Shown one piece after another: positions 18,724 through 27,948 of a stretch of 64,000 nt of DNA (its first letter is position 1; the number at the start of each line of letters is the position of its first letter). Both the position numbers and the translations under genes were made by a program. Under the pieces are notes generated by a model. The model worked only from the letters and a program-made list of their open reading frames with translations, searched no databases and was not told the DNA's origin. Source of the DNA: DATFNV01 sp963827935 (lineage in GTDB: Bacteria > Planctomycetota > Planctomycetia > Gemmatales > Gemmataceae). The stretch spans positions 124,001 through 188,000 of the forward strand of contig CAWHCN010000008.1 in assembly GCA_963827935.1 (NCBI GenBank), written 5' to 3'.

Positions 18724-19601
18724 CTAAACGGACGGCGTTTGCAGTCGCGCTGCCTGCAGTGTGTTGTGCAAGAGCATGGTGATCGTCATCGGCCCCACGC
18801 CACCCGGCACCGGCGTGATGGCGCCGGCAACCTCCTTCACCGTGTCGAAATCCACATCCCCGGTCAGGCCCGGCTTGCCGTCCGGCCGACGGTTGATGCC
18901 CACGTCGAGAACCACGGCCCCGGGACGCACCATGTCGGCCTTGAGGAAGTGCGCCTGGCCGATGGCGACGACGACGATGTCGGCGGAACGCGTCAATTCA
19001 GCGAGATTGCGGCTGCCGCTATGGCAGACCGTGACGGTTGCGTTGCACCCGGGCGCCTTCTGCATCAGGATCAGGGCCAGCGGCTTGCCGACAATCGTGC
19101 TCCGGCCGACGATCACGACGTGCTTCCCCCCCGGGTCGATGCCGTTGCGGATCAGCATCTGCTGCACCCCGTAGGGCGTGCAGGCCAGGAAGCGCGGATG
19201 CCCGGCCGCAAGCAGGCCGAGACTCTCCGGACCGAAGCCGTCCACGTCCTTCAGCGGAGCCACGGCGCGGATGATCGCCTCTTCCTTGATCTGCTTCGGC
19301 AGGGGCAGCTGCACCAGGATGCCGTGGACCGCCGGGTCGGCATTGAGCCGGGCAATCAGGGCGAGAAGCCTATCCTGCGGAGTGTCCGACGGCAGTTCGT
19401 GCAGCCAACTCGAGATGCCGACGCGCTGGCAGGCCTTGCGCTTGTTGCGGACATAGCGCTGGCTGGCGTCGTTGCTGCCGACCAGGACGGCGGCCAGGCC
19501 GGGCGCACACCGGTGGCTTGAACGTATTTCTCAACCTCGACGGCGAGTTCCGCCTCCATCACGTCTTTCAGCCGGTTACCGTCGAGCAGTCGGGCGGACA
19601 T
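18724..19601 (-). CDS. folD: Bifunctional methylenetetrahydrofolate dehydrogenase/cyclohydrolase, frameshifted
   Basis: ATG 19601 after TAGGAGATC. MSARLLDGNRLKDVMEAEL is followed by an indel near 19500; the other frame gives VHGILVQLPLPKQIKEEAII, DVDGFGPESLGLLAAG, TPYGVQQMLIRNGIDPGGK, the dinucleotide site VVIVGRSTIVGKPLALILM and ITPVPGGVGPMTITMLLHN. FolD interconverts 5,10-methylene-, methenyl- and 10-formyl-tetrahydrofolate in the cytoplasm. Because this enzyme is normally essential and all C-terminal motifs are intact, the frameshift is best read as a sequence error. Confidence 0.9.
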
Positions 19602-19627
19602 GGGGAGATCTCCTAATGTGGGCAGCC

Positions 19628-19698
19628 GAGCCGCGCACGCAGCGGAGCGGAGTAAGCGGCCGAGCCCCACTTACTCCGCTCCGCTGCGTGCGCGGCTC
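19628..19698. terminator. Perfect 29-bp palindrome
   Basis: Arms 19628-19656 (GAGCCGCGCACGCAGCGGAG...) and 19670-19698 are exact complements with a 13-base loop. It lies between the SIR2 gene and folD, which run in the same direction, so it would end the SIR2 transcript. Confidence 0.75.
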
Positions 19699-19728
19699 AG
19701 CGGCGTCAATCCGAACGCTTTTTCGCGC

Positions 19729-20486
19729 TCACCTCAATCGCTCCACCAGTTGCGGTAAGATCTCGCCGGCGGGGCCATAGAGCCCGGCGTCGGCCGCGGC
19801 GCTGGCGCCGGTCTTCTCCAGGTTTATCTCGATCACCTTCGCGCCGGCGTAATGGGCCTGATGGATCAGCCCCGCTGCGGGGAAGACGATGGCGCTGGTG
19901 CCGACGACCAGGAAACAGTCGCAGCGCTCGACCGCTTCCTGGGCCGCCTGCCACTCGCGGTCGGGCAGGGCCTCTTCGAACCAGACGACGGCCGGCCGCA
20001 GGAGGGCCCCGCACGCGGCGCAGCGCGGCAGGTCGGGCAGCAGCTCGGTCCCGCGATCATCAATCCCGTCGCAGGCGGTGCAGCGAACCTCGCGCAGGCT
20101 GCCGTGCAGCTCGAAGACGCGGCGGCTGCCGGCGGCCTGGTGCAGGCCATCGACATTCTGGGTCGCCAGGGTGAACCGCTCGCCGAAGCGCTCCTCCAGC
20201 GCGACCAGCGCCCGATGGCCGGCGTTCGGCTGGGCCTGAGCGAGGTTGCGCGGCGAAGGTTGTAGAAGCGCCAGACCAGGGCCGGGTCGCGCTGGAAGGC
20301 CGAGGGCGTGGCCACATCTTCGATGCGGTGTCCCTCCCAAAGGCCGCCAGCGCCACGGAAGGTGCTCAGGCCGCTCTCCGCGGAGACGCCGGCGCCGGTC
20401 AGGACGGCCACCCGGGTCGCCGACTGAAGCCATTCGGCGGCCCGATTCAGGGCATTTTCCAGCCCACCATCACGCGCTGGATGCAT
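19729..20486 (-). CDS. cobB: SIR2-family NAD-dependent protein deacylase, frameshifted
   Basis: Motifs in order: VLTGAGVSAESGLSTFRGAG (NAD site), then after an indel near 20250 FTLATQNVDGLHQAAG, the catalytic His in VFELHGSLREVRC, two Cys pairs CTAC and CAAC for zinc, AVVWFEEALPDREW, LVVGTSAIVFPAAG and VIEINLEKTG. Class III-type bacterial sirtuins remove acyl groups from lysines using NAD+. The length (about 250 residues after repair) is normal. Symbol assigned by family. Confidence 0.88.
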
Positions 20487-20665
20487 CGCGGTCGTGGCCT
20501 GACACTGGGGGGGCGAACCCCACTCGAACAGAATTCCGTCAGATCCCCCTTTACCCGGGGCGGCCTGTGCTTATAAATATATCAGTTACGCCCAAAAATT
20601 GCGTGGACCTCCAGGCCGAACCCAGGATGGGTCGTTCACGTCAGCGGCGCCCGGAAGTGCGAGCC

Positions 20666-21062
20666 ATGATTTCTACGATCAATCGGTCGTGCCAACCCAC
20701 TGTCCTCCTGGTGGAAGACGACGAGTTGGTGCGAGACGCCATGTGCAAGGCGCTCGGTGCGCGCCGGCTACCTGGTGCAAACAGCAGCCACTGGACACGA
20801 TGCCGTCGCCATTCTGCGAACCCCCCTTTCCCCGTCCGGCATCGACGTTGTCCTTCTGGACATCCAGCTCCCCGATGTCAGCGGCATCGACCTCTGTGCT
20901 CGGTTCCGCGAATTGCAGCCTAACCTGCCCGTGGTCGTCTGCACCGGGTGTACCGATCCGGAGGAGAACGCGGAACTGATTCGGCTGGGCATCCGCGGCT
21001 ACTTCTCCAAGCCGATTCCAATGGAAGAGCTACTGGCCACGATGGAAGAGGTGGTGGCCTGA
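20666..21062 (+). CDS. Single-domain response regulator, frameshifted
   Basis: ATG 20666; PTVLLVEDDELVRDAMCKAL carries the acidic pocket (EDDE). One base is lost near 20760, then RAGYLVQTAATGHDAVAILR, phospho-acceptor Asp in VVLLDIQLPDVSGIDLC, and Lys in GYFSKPIPMEELL. About 131 residues, no output domain. An AT-rich stretch (TTATAAATATATCAG, 20570-20590) upstream is the best promoter candidate in this otherwise GC-rich region. Confidence 0.75.
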
Positions 21063-21286
21063 GAAGGCCGGCCATCCCGGTCCGCCCTGTCCCCGGAATC
21101 CGCCGGAATTTCCCAGTTTTCCCAATTGCGCCCTGGGCTTCCTCTTGTTTTCCGCTTGCGGTGACGATACATCCAGCGCCGACACCGATCGCGCCCGGTC
21201 GGGCGGACTGCGGAGCCCTGCCGGCCCAGCTTCGCGGTGGAGCAACCCCTGGGTCGGCCGCCACGCTGGCCTTCATCCCGTTGACC

Positions 21287-22180
21287 ATGCGCTCGCCAGC
21301 CTACCGGTCGCGCTGCCTGGGTTCCTTCCGCTGGGTCGTGTTCCTGGCGGGATTGACCTGTTCCGTCGGCCGGGCCGACCAACCCGACGGCCCTATCGAC
21401 GAAGAGGCCCGGCTCCAGGCGCTGCGGGAAATCACCCTCTGGGCCGCCACCGCCGACGCTCCTCCGCCCATGTCGCCCACGCCGCGCATCCGCCTGCCGC
21501 GCATCCCGCTCACGTCCCTGGGCGATCCGCTGGGCCTGAATCCTGACCCCGACAATGCCTCGCCCGATCCAGCCGACGCGGCGAATCCCACTGACGCCGA
21601 CAGTGGACGGTTCCAGGTGGCGATGGGGTACGACAACCCCTTTTTCGATTTTCGGCGGCCCGGCTCCCCCGGCGGCATCGGTTATTACAAGGTGCAGACG
21701 CAGTACCAGTTCTTCGACACCGGCACCACCGGCTGCACCATGAACTTCCAGGCCGTGCGGCCCGCCGGGCTGGAATCCAACGGCATCAGCGAGGGACCCT
21801 CGTTTGTCTCCCCGTCCCTCGCGATCTTTCACGACCTGGGCAACGGCACCGCGCTCCACGCCTTTGTCGGCAAGGACGTGCGGGCCAACTCGAGCTGGCG
21901 CGACGGCACAATTGAGGGGGCTCAGTACGGCGTGGCTTTGCAACAACCGCTGCTGGGACCCGCCGGCGACCCAAGCAAGGGCTTGTTCCTGTTCGTCGAG
22001 GCACTGGGACGCTGCGGCGACCGCGATGTCGCGACCGGCAATTCCTGGGAGGTCGTGCCCGGGCTCCATTATCGCCTGAGCGACGGCTGGTGGGTCTCCG
22101 GCGGCATGCTGGTCCCGATTGGGCCGACGCGCTACGGCACGACCGGGCAATGGCATCTGGCCTGCTCGTGGCAGTATTGA
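21287..22180 (+). CDS. Exported protein, probably beta-barrel-like
   Basis: 297 residues from ATG 21287; the frame is open further upstream but only this start gives a signal peptide (SFRWVVFLAGLTCSVGRA). A Pro-rich spacer (about 40-100) is followed by alternating aromatic strands ending in GWWVSGGMLVPIGPTRYGTT and a terminal Tyr (ACSWQY), which is like an outer-membrane barrel C-terminus. Not recognised as a named family. Confidence 0.6.
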   Translation: MRSPAYRSRCLGSFRWVVFLAGLTCSVGRADQPDGPIDEEARLQALREITLWAATADAPPPMSPTPRIRLPRIPLTSLGDPLGLNPDPDNASPDPADAANPTDADSGRFQVAMGYDNPFFDFRRPGSPGGIGYYKVQTQYQFFDTGTTGCTMNFQAVRPAGLESNGISEGPSFVSPSLAIFHDLGNGTALHAFVGKDVRANSSWRDGTIEGAQYGVALQQPLLGPAGDPSKGLFLFVEALGRCGDRDVATGNSWEVVPGLHYRLSDGWWVSGGMLVPIGPTRYGTTGQWHLACSWQY

Positions 22181-22222
22181 ATTCCGCGGCTGGGGCCGCC
22201 CTGGCGCACCGCCCTCCTGGGC

Positions 22223-23256
22223 TCATCGTCCCAGCAAGCGCCGGGCATTGTGGTGATACACCTGCTCCAGCACCTGCGGCGGCAGCGCCGCACCCCGCAA
22301 GACCGGCGTCGGTGGCTGTCCCGATTCCGCCGTATAATCCGGATCGGCAATGGGGCTTGGTCCTTGCCAGTCGCTCTCCCACAGCGTCCGCTGGCACCAG
22401 TAACGGCTGACGTAATGCTCCGGAACCAGGTGATGGCGCGTCACCAGATCGACGCCAAATAGGAAGCGCGTGGGATGACGACAAACAAGAGCGCGAATGG
22501 CCTCCGCCCGCGGCGACACCTCGCGCACCTGCCATTTGGTGGCGCTGGTATCGACGTGGAAATGGGGATACTTCTCGAACAGCGCTTCGAGGTGATCCGG
22601 ATGCTCCGGGTCGCCGCCCATGTGGGCGCCGATCCAGGCCGCCTCGGGAAACATCTGCAGCAGCCGCTCCAGGCCGACGTACTGGTCCGGTTTGGTGCCG
22701 TACTTGGCGGCATCGGCGTACATGGTGCGAAACCACGTGTCGGGATCGCCGACGTGGACCATGAAGATGCGGATGCCGGCCGCCACCGCCCGGCGGGCAC
22801 ATTCGATCCGCCAGGGGGCATCGACGATCAGGCCGCGCTCCGCCCGCGCGGCGCCGCCCAAAACTTGATGATGTCCACCCCTTCCGCGAGATACTGATCG
22901 AGCTGGCGATAGGCCGCTTCGTCCGGTTCATCAATGGCCTTCTTGTTAATCATGCCGTTGAACCGGAGCCGGTCGCCCAGGCGGGCACGCAGAATGGGGA
23001 TGTCGTCGCCGGGCGTCATGCCGACTGTTAGCCCGATGCCGAACTCCGCCGCCGCATCCAGCATGCTCACCGCCTGATCGGCACTGGCCCCCGGGCCGGT
23101 CCCTAGCGGCGGCCCGCTGGGCGGATCGCCTGGCCGCGTCAGGAGGACATGGGCATGGATGTCGATGATCGGCGGTCCGGCATAGCGGAAATGGTGCCGG
23201 TCGGCGTAGTCCTGGCCCGTGACGTTGTATTCGGGCAGCGAAGATGTTGCGCTCAT
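22223..23256 (-). CDS. Amidohydrolase-2 family metal hydrolase, frameshifted
   Basis: First frame: PPIIDIHAHVLLTRPGDPP with the HxH metal motif, then a break near 22862. Second frame: IFMVHVGDPDTWFRTMYADA, WIGAHMGGDPEHPDHLEAL, FHVDTSATKWQVREV and FLFGVDLVTRHHLVPEHY, ending near HHNARRLLGR, typical of the amidohydrolase-related TIM barrel. Family members are decarboxylases or lactone hydrolases; no substrate can be assigned. Confidence 0.75.
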
Positions 23257-23270
23257 GGTGTTGAATCCTG

Positions 23271-23352
23271 TTTAGCCGCGAGCGTCCCGCGAGCGCTGAG
23301 CGAGCCTCCCGCGTAAGCGGGGGGAGGCGCTCGCAGGACGCGCGTGGCTAAA
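23271..23352. terminator. Imperfect long palindrome TTTAGCC...GGCTAAA
   Basis: Left arm from TTTAGCCGCGAGCGTCCCGC pairs with the right arm ending GACGCGCGTGGCTAAA, with mismatches and unequal inner loops. A related element with AGCCGCG ends is at 63143-63199. Lies between two same-strand genes. Confidence 0.6.
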
Positions 23353-23360
23353 CCCGCTCC

Positions 23361-23856
23361 CTAGAACAGCACCGGCTTGCCCAGCTTGCGGCGCAGCGGC
23401 GTGAACTGCCCCACGTGCATCATCGTGTGGTTGGCGTTGAGCAGCAGCAGCACGCCCACGGTGGGGGCCCACTTGGACATGTCGCCCTTCGTGGGCCGGT
23501 CGAGGTCGGCATCGGACAGCTTGTCGATCGCCGTGATGGTCGCCTGCCGCACCTTGTTGAAGGTGGCGAGGTACTCGTCCTTCTTCAGGAACTGCGCTGG
23601 GTACATCGCTGGAAGCCGTGGCCTTGGTATGCTTGTCCTTGAAGCCCGGCGGCAACTCGGGGTAGGTGCCCTTCGGCAGATAGTCGGCCGTCATCATGGC
23701 TTCGGCTTCGATCAGGTGTCCCAGTTGCCAGGCCGGGTGGTTGGCGCCCGGCACCGGCCGCGCCAGCATGTCGGCATCGGTGAAGTCCGACAGGTACCAG
23801 TTCAGCAGATCCTGGGTTGATTTGAGGGCCGACTTGATCGCGTCTTTACCGGTCAT
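23361..23856 (-). CDS. DinB-family protein, frameshifted
   Basis: MTGKDAIKSALKSTQDLLNW, PGANHPAWQLGHLIEAEAMM (first metal His), then an indel near 23600 and QFLKKDEYLATFNKVRQATI, LLLLNANHTMMHVGQFTPLR (second and third His). About 165 residues after repair. Same broad family as the gene at 11766 but of a different subgroup. Function unknown. Confidence 0.75.
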
Positions 23857-23979
23857 GTGTTCGCTCCTTTGCCGCGGGCGATGTCCTGCGAGTCATTGTA
23901 GTGAGGCGGGCCGCGGATTGTGCCGCGCGGTAGAACAACCGCGAGTCGCTGCCGACTTCGCCCTCCAGGAGCCCCAGCC

Positions 23980-25506
23980 GTGGCCGAGCCTCTCCGCTGC
24001 GTCGATCCCGAGAGCGTCATCACCGGCTGGGACTTCAGCACCGGCGCCGTCAAGTGCCTGGCCCTCGACCTGACCGGCCGAACCCTGGCCGAAGTCCGCC
24101 TGCCGACCGACCTGTGGACGGAAGGCGGCGTTTCCGAACTCAACGTAATGCAACTGGAAGGCCAGGCCCGCGCCAGCACCCGCGCCATCGCCGCCCGGCT
24201 GCGCGAGCAGGGCCGGTTGGCCCACTGGGTCGGCGGCGGCATCTCGGCCACCCATCACACGGCCGCCCGCATCGACCGCGATCGCAACCCGGTTCGCCGG
24301 GCCATCTGCTGGAACGATCATAGCCTGGCCGCCTACCAGACCCGCGGACTCGAACGCCTGGGCGGCCAGGACCGCGTCCGAGACCTGATCGGCGGCCCCT
24401 GGGCCATCCGCTACGGCCTGAGCCATCTGGTGAAAGACGAGGCGTGCCTGCCCGAACCCGACTGGCGGCGCACCGACCGCCTGTTGGCCCACGGACCCTT
24501 GGCCGCCGGTTACCTGACGGGGAATTTCGACGTGACCAGCGTGTCCGCCGCCGCGTCCAGCGGCCTGATGGACCTGCGCACCAACCGCTGGTGCCGGCCG
24601 ATGCTCGACGCCCTGGCCCGGCCGGACTATCGCGACCTGGCCTGGACCGCTCTGCCCCGCATCATCGACCAGTTCGATCCCATTGGTCCGCTCAGCGAAT
24701 CCATAGCCCTGGAGGCCGGCCTGGGCAATGGGCCCCGGCCGATGTTCTTCCCCACCTCCGACGACCAGCAAGCCGGGTTGGTCGGCGGCGGGGCGGTCGA
24801 GGCGGGGCAGGTAGCCGTGATCCTGGGCAACTCGGCCGTCGTCAACTCGTCGTCGAATCGGCTGCCGCAAGCCGGCTCGCTGGATGCCATGCGTCTCAAC
24901 TGGGGTCCCTTTCTGTGGATGCGTTGCTACAACAATGGTGCGCAGTTCCTGGACCGTGTGGTCGGCCCGAAGCCGGATTGGGCCGCCCTGGAACGGGCGG
25001 CGCGGGCGGTGCCGGCGGGGTGCAATGGCGTGGCCGTGTTGCCCTTTGTCCACCCCGAGCCGTCTCGGGGCGTCTCGGAGCCTCGATACCAGTGGCTCCC
25101 CTCGCAGACGGCCGAGGTGGGCGTGCGGTTCCGAACCTCGCTGGAAGCGTTGGCCTACCTGATCGCCCTGGGGGTGCGCGAACACGAGGCCGCGGGGCAG
25201 ACCGTCACGCGCGTGACGGTATCGGGCGGCATCGTGCGCAGCGACCTGATGTGCGAAATCCTGGCGACCGTCCTGGGCCGGCCGCTGGAGCGCTTGCAGT
25301 CGTTCGAGGGGCCGGCCCTGGGCGCTGCGGTGACGGCCCTGGCCGCGCTGGAGTCGTCCCGCCGCCGGCAGCAGGGCGTTGAGGCTCCCTTCACCGTGGC
25401 CGACGCCGTGCCGATCCTGGTGAAGTTCCGCGACGCCGTGCCCCCCAATCCAGCCTGGCGACAGACGTACGCCGTGGGCCTGGAGGCGTTTGCGGGCCGG
25501 CTGTGA
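23980..25506 (+). CDS. FGGY-family carbohydrate kinase
   Basis: 508 residues using GTG 23980, which follows CCAGGAGCCCC; upstream in-frame codons look non-coding. N-terminal actin-like ATPase: ITGWDFSTGAVKCLALDLTG. Middle: AICWNDHSLAAYQTRGLERL and MFFPTSDDQQAGLVGGGAVE. C-terminal FGGY signature region: RVTVSGGIVRSDLMCEILAT, then EGPALGAAVTALAAL. Enzymes of this family phosphorylate xylulose, ribulose, glycerol and similar sugars; the substrate here is not evident. Frame intact. Confidence 0.85.
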   Translation: MAEPLRCVDPESVITGWDFSTGAVKCLALDLTGRTLAEVRLPTDLWTEGGVSELNVMQLEGQARASTRAIAARLREQGRLAHWVGGGISATHHTAARIDRDRNPVRRAICWNDHSLAAYQTRGLERLGGQDRVRDLIGGPWAIRYGLSHLVKDEACLPEPDWRRTDRLLAHGPLAAGYLTGNFDVTSVSAAASSGLMDLRTNRWCRPMLDALARPDYRDLAWTALPRIIDQFDPIGPLSESIALEAGLGNGPRPMFFPTSDDQQAGLVGGGAVEAGQVAVILGNSAVVNSSSNRLPQAGSLDAMRLNWGPFLWMRCYNNGAQFLDRVVGPKPDWAALERAARAVPAGCNGVAVLPFVHPEPSRGVSEPRYQWLPSQTAEVGVRFRTSLEALAYLIALGVREHEAAGQTVTRVTVSGGIVRSDLMCEILATVLGRPLERLQSFEGPALGAAVTALAALESSRRRQQGVEAPFTVADAVPILVKFRDAVPPNPAWRQTYAVGLEAFAGRL

Positions 25507-25588
25507 GGTGACGAATCGCAGGGGCCGGCGCCGAACTTGACGCCCGGAAGGGGCCTATCTATCATGCGCCTGCCGCTGTAGGCGGCCT

Positions 25589-25661
25589 GGCCCTGTCGTC
25601 TAGAGGTCTAGGACACAGCCCTTTCACGGCTGCGACACGGGTTCGAATCCCGTCAGGGTCA
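25589..25661 (+). tRNA. tRNA-Glu (anticodon TTC)
   Basis: 73 bases that fold as a cloverleaf: acceptor GGCCCTG / CAGGGTC, anticodon arm CAGCCCTTTCACGGCTG with anticodon TTC, and T arm ACGGGTTCGAATCCCGT. Discriminator A; CCA is not encoded. It marks the left edge of the mobile-DNA-rich region. Confidence 0.95.
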
Positions 25662-27476
25662 TCCCGTGGCACCCGCAGGTTTCCTGTCAACCCCCCGTGA
25701 CAGGAAACGGCGGTAAACAACCGCCGAACCCGTTCCGGGCTGCGCACTGCCCTCGTTTGCTCGTCGAGGGAAGAGCAGGGTTTGCCGCGGGTGGGATGGC
25801 AGGCGCGGATCTGGGATCAACTGGTGTCGATTTTCTGCTCTGGGGAAGTCAGGCCCAGTTTTGCGCAGGTTTTGGTTCAGGTTCCAGGGCAAGAACGGTT
25901 CGATGTCGTTGGGCACCTGGCCCCCGGCCTCGGCGCAACTTTGCAGATACCAGTTGAGCCACAGCCGAGGATTGATCTGCCACAGCTTGAGCGTGGCCAA
26001 GATCGAAAAGAGCATCGCGGCCAGGCGGCCACTCCACAGGGCTCCCGAACCGTAATAGTTCTTCCGCCCCAAAGCCGGCCCACGCAAGCGTCGTTCCGAA
26101 AGGTTGTTGTCCATCGGGATGCGTGGGTCAGCGACGAACTGCGTCAAACCCGACCAATGTTCTTGCAGGCTGGTTAACGCCTTGTCTACGGGCATACGCA
26201 GGTCAGGAGCGGCCAATTCGAGGTCGAGTTGTTGCCGCATGGCTGCGACGGCCTGCTCCAAGCCGGCTTGCCCAGCAAGGTCCGTCGGCTGGGCCAGTCG
26301 TTGTCGATTCCACCGATACAGGTCGCGAATGCGTCGCAGCCATGCCAAGGCCCAGGGCTTCAACTCGGGCCAGCCCTTGCCCACACGCACAAAGTCGCGG
26401 CGGACATGCGCCCAGCAGAACACCAACATCAGCGTGCCATTCTTCACCTGGAGCATGGCTTTATAAGCGCTGTAGCGATCCACCATCAGCACGCCGCCCG
26501 CCTGGGACGGGTAATGATCTTCCGGTACTTGATGACTACGCGAGTCATCCAGGAGGTACACCACGGTATCTTCGCTGTTGAAGACCCACAGCCACCAACC
26601 AAAGCCCACCTTGCCTTGCTGTTCCACGAAGACCAGCCAGCGGGTCTCATCGGCCTGCTTATAGTGCGACTGGCGGTTGCGTTGCCGCAGTGCTTCCATG
26701 ATCGGCGCAAACAGCGGCTCCAACCGCTGCAACCCATCGGTGACGGTGCCCGCCGCCAGGTCCAGCCCCAACAACCGCCATTGCTCGAGCAACCGTTGCG
26801 TCGGCCGATAACTGGCGAACTTGTCCAGCAGGATTTCCACCCACACCGATACGCCCAGCAGCGACTTAGGGATCAACTTGGGCGCTGGCGGCGCCGTGAC
26901 CGTGCGCGGCCCCGGACAGCCACAAGTCCGCTGGCCCCGCCGCCGGTGGATCACGCGGCGATAGACGCTGACTTCGATTTCGAGCTGTTCCGAATCTTCG
27001 CTGCCGCACGCTTTCAGCGGCAGGCCACACTGCGGACAGTTCTGGTCCGCTGCGGGCAGGTCGATGAACTGCTCACGAGTGGGCAGGTGGCTGTAATCGC
27101 GGCGCTTTGGAGCGGGCTGACCGGGTTGGCGACCGCGTTGGCGTTTCGGCTTGGCTTGCGTGGGGTCATCGAGATCGTTGGAGCGGTCGCTACCGGAGTG
27201 CTTCTCGGAGCGGCGTCCAAAGCGTTCGGCTTGCAGCTTGCGATTCTCGCCGCGGAGCTGTTCGTTTTCCTGTTCCAACGCCGCGATTCGCTCCACGGCA
27301 TCGGCGTGTCGGCTCCGCCAATACCCGGCCTGTTGCCGCAACTCCAAATTCTCACGCCGCAGGCTGGACACTTCGGCGCGCAACTGATCCACTTCTGCCA
27401 AACGCCGCGCAACCAGCGCGGTCAAAGCCGCGCTTGCGGACACCGCCTCCAGAGGTGGGAGCAACACGCCATCCAT
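25659..27476 (-). CDS. IS66-family transposase (TnpC)
   Basis: 605 residues from ATG 27476. An N-terminal leucine zipper (LAEVDQLRAEVSSLRRENLE) is followed by a basic linker with RFGRRSEKHSG, the zinc-finger CPQCGLPLKACG ... CGCPG, and the DDE core with VLMVDRYSAYKAML and LVFCWAHVRRDFVRV, then MDNNLSERRLRGPALGRKNY. The usual family end is near PWNLNQNLRKTG. The frame runs on through the left IS end into host DNA and stops at TGA formed by tRNA-Glu 3' bases, so the last 50-70 residues are probably not part of the ancestral protein. Confidence 0.9.
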   Translation of the reverse strand: MDGVLLPPLEAVSASAALTALVARRLAEVDQLRAEVSSLRRENLELRQQAGYWRSRHADAVERIAALEQENEQLRGENRKLQAERFGRRSEKHSGSDRSNDLDDPTQAKPKRQRGRQPGQPAPKRRDYSHLPTREQFIDLPAADQNCPQCGLPLKACGSEDSEQLEIEVSVYRRVIHRRRGQRTCGCPGPRTVTAPPAPKLIPKSLLGVSVWVEILLDKFASYRPTQRLLEQWRLLGLDLAAGTVTDGLQRLEPLFAPIMEALRQRNRQSHYKQADETRWLVFVEQQGKVGFGWWLWVFNSEDTVVYLLDDSRSHQVPEDHYPSQAGGVLMVDRYSAYKAMLQVKNGTLMLVFCWAHVRRDFVRVGKGWPELKPWALAWLRRIRDLYRWNRQRLAQPTDLAGQAGLEQAVAAMRQQLDLELAAPDLRMPVDKALTSLQEHWSGLTQFVADPRIPMDNNLSERRLRGPALGRKNYYGSGALWSGRLAAMLFSILATLKLWQINPRLWLNWYLQSCAEAGGQVPNDIEPFLPWNLNQNLRKTGPDFPRAENRHQLIPDPRLPSHPRQTLLFPRRANEGSAQPGTGSAVVYRRFLSRGVDRKPAGATG

Positions 27477-27553
27477 GACAGCTGTGTTGTATGATCAGAT
27501 TCCCGATAGGAAAGCTCGGGTCGCTCCAGAGAACGGGTTCGGCGGTCGTTTAC
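25713..27553 (-). mobile_element. IS66-family insertion sequence
   Basis: Terminal inverted repeats of 23 bp with one mismatch: GTAAACAACCGCCGAACCCG... at 25713-25735 and its complement at 27531-27553, beginning GTAA as in IS66 elements. The flanks carry a perfect 8-bp direct repeat AAACGGCG (25705-25712 and 27554-27561). Only a tnpC gene is present; tnpA and tnpB are absent, as in the ISBst12-type subgroup. Inserted 51 bp after the tRNA-Glu gene. Confidence 0.92.
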
Positions 27554-27787
27554 AAACGGCGCACCCGAACTCCTTGCGCAGACACCAGTTAACACATCAA
27601 TGAAATTACATTCCACGCCTGCCTGAGCCCACCCCCCTGCGTCATCCTCGGACAACCGCGGTCAACCATCGCCGAAACCGGCGGACGCCCTTTTCCCGAC
27701 CCCCCGACCCCTTCCCCCCTTTTTTCCTCGATGACAGGACGCGGGGCCGTCTGTTAGACTGAAACCGATGGACATAATGGAGTCACC

Positions 27788-27866
27788 ACACACCCCTGAC
27801 ACCCTGCGGCACCGTGATGGCACCATCGCGGCACCCTGGTGACACCCTTGACACCATCGTGACACC
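27788..27866. repeat. Degenerate TGACACC short-repeat array, left half
   Basis: Units of about 10 bases such as TGACACCCTG, CGGCACCGTGATGGCACCAT and TGACACCATCG recur six or more times. A matching array lies at 33081-33135. The two appear to have been contiguous before the intron inserted. Confidence 0.6.
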
Positions 27867-27942
27867 GTGGGCCGGGTCGCCTCGGGGGTTGCCCCCCGAG
27901 GCTCCCACAGATCCGGACTGGCCCAATTAAGGCATCCGGCTC
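27867..27942 (-). ncRNA. Group II intron domains V and VI
   Basis: Minus-strand sequence GAGCCGGATGCCTTAATTGG followed by GCCAGTCCGGATCTG forms the 34-base domain V hairpin. TGTGGGAGCCTCGGGG and CCCCGAGGCGACCCGGCCCAC form domain VI up to the predicted 3' splice site. It lies 7 bases after the extended maturase frame. Confidence 0.7.
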
Positions 27943-27948
27943 GTCAGA

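Noticed and set aside
20999..22156. 385-codon minus-strand open frame opposite the exported protein
   Set aside because: No motifs, His/Gly/Arg-rich shadow composition; the plus-strand frame has a signal peptide.
23893..25185. 430-codon minus-strand open frame
   Set aside because: Antisense shadow of the FGGY kinase.
27788..27866. TGACACC repeats considered as CRISPR or integron attC sites
   Set aside because: Units are about 10 bp, degenerate and without unique spacers or attC structure.
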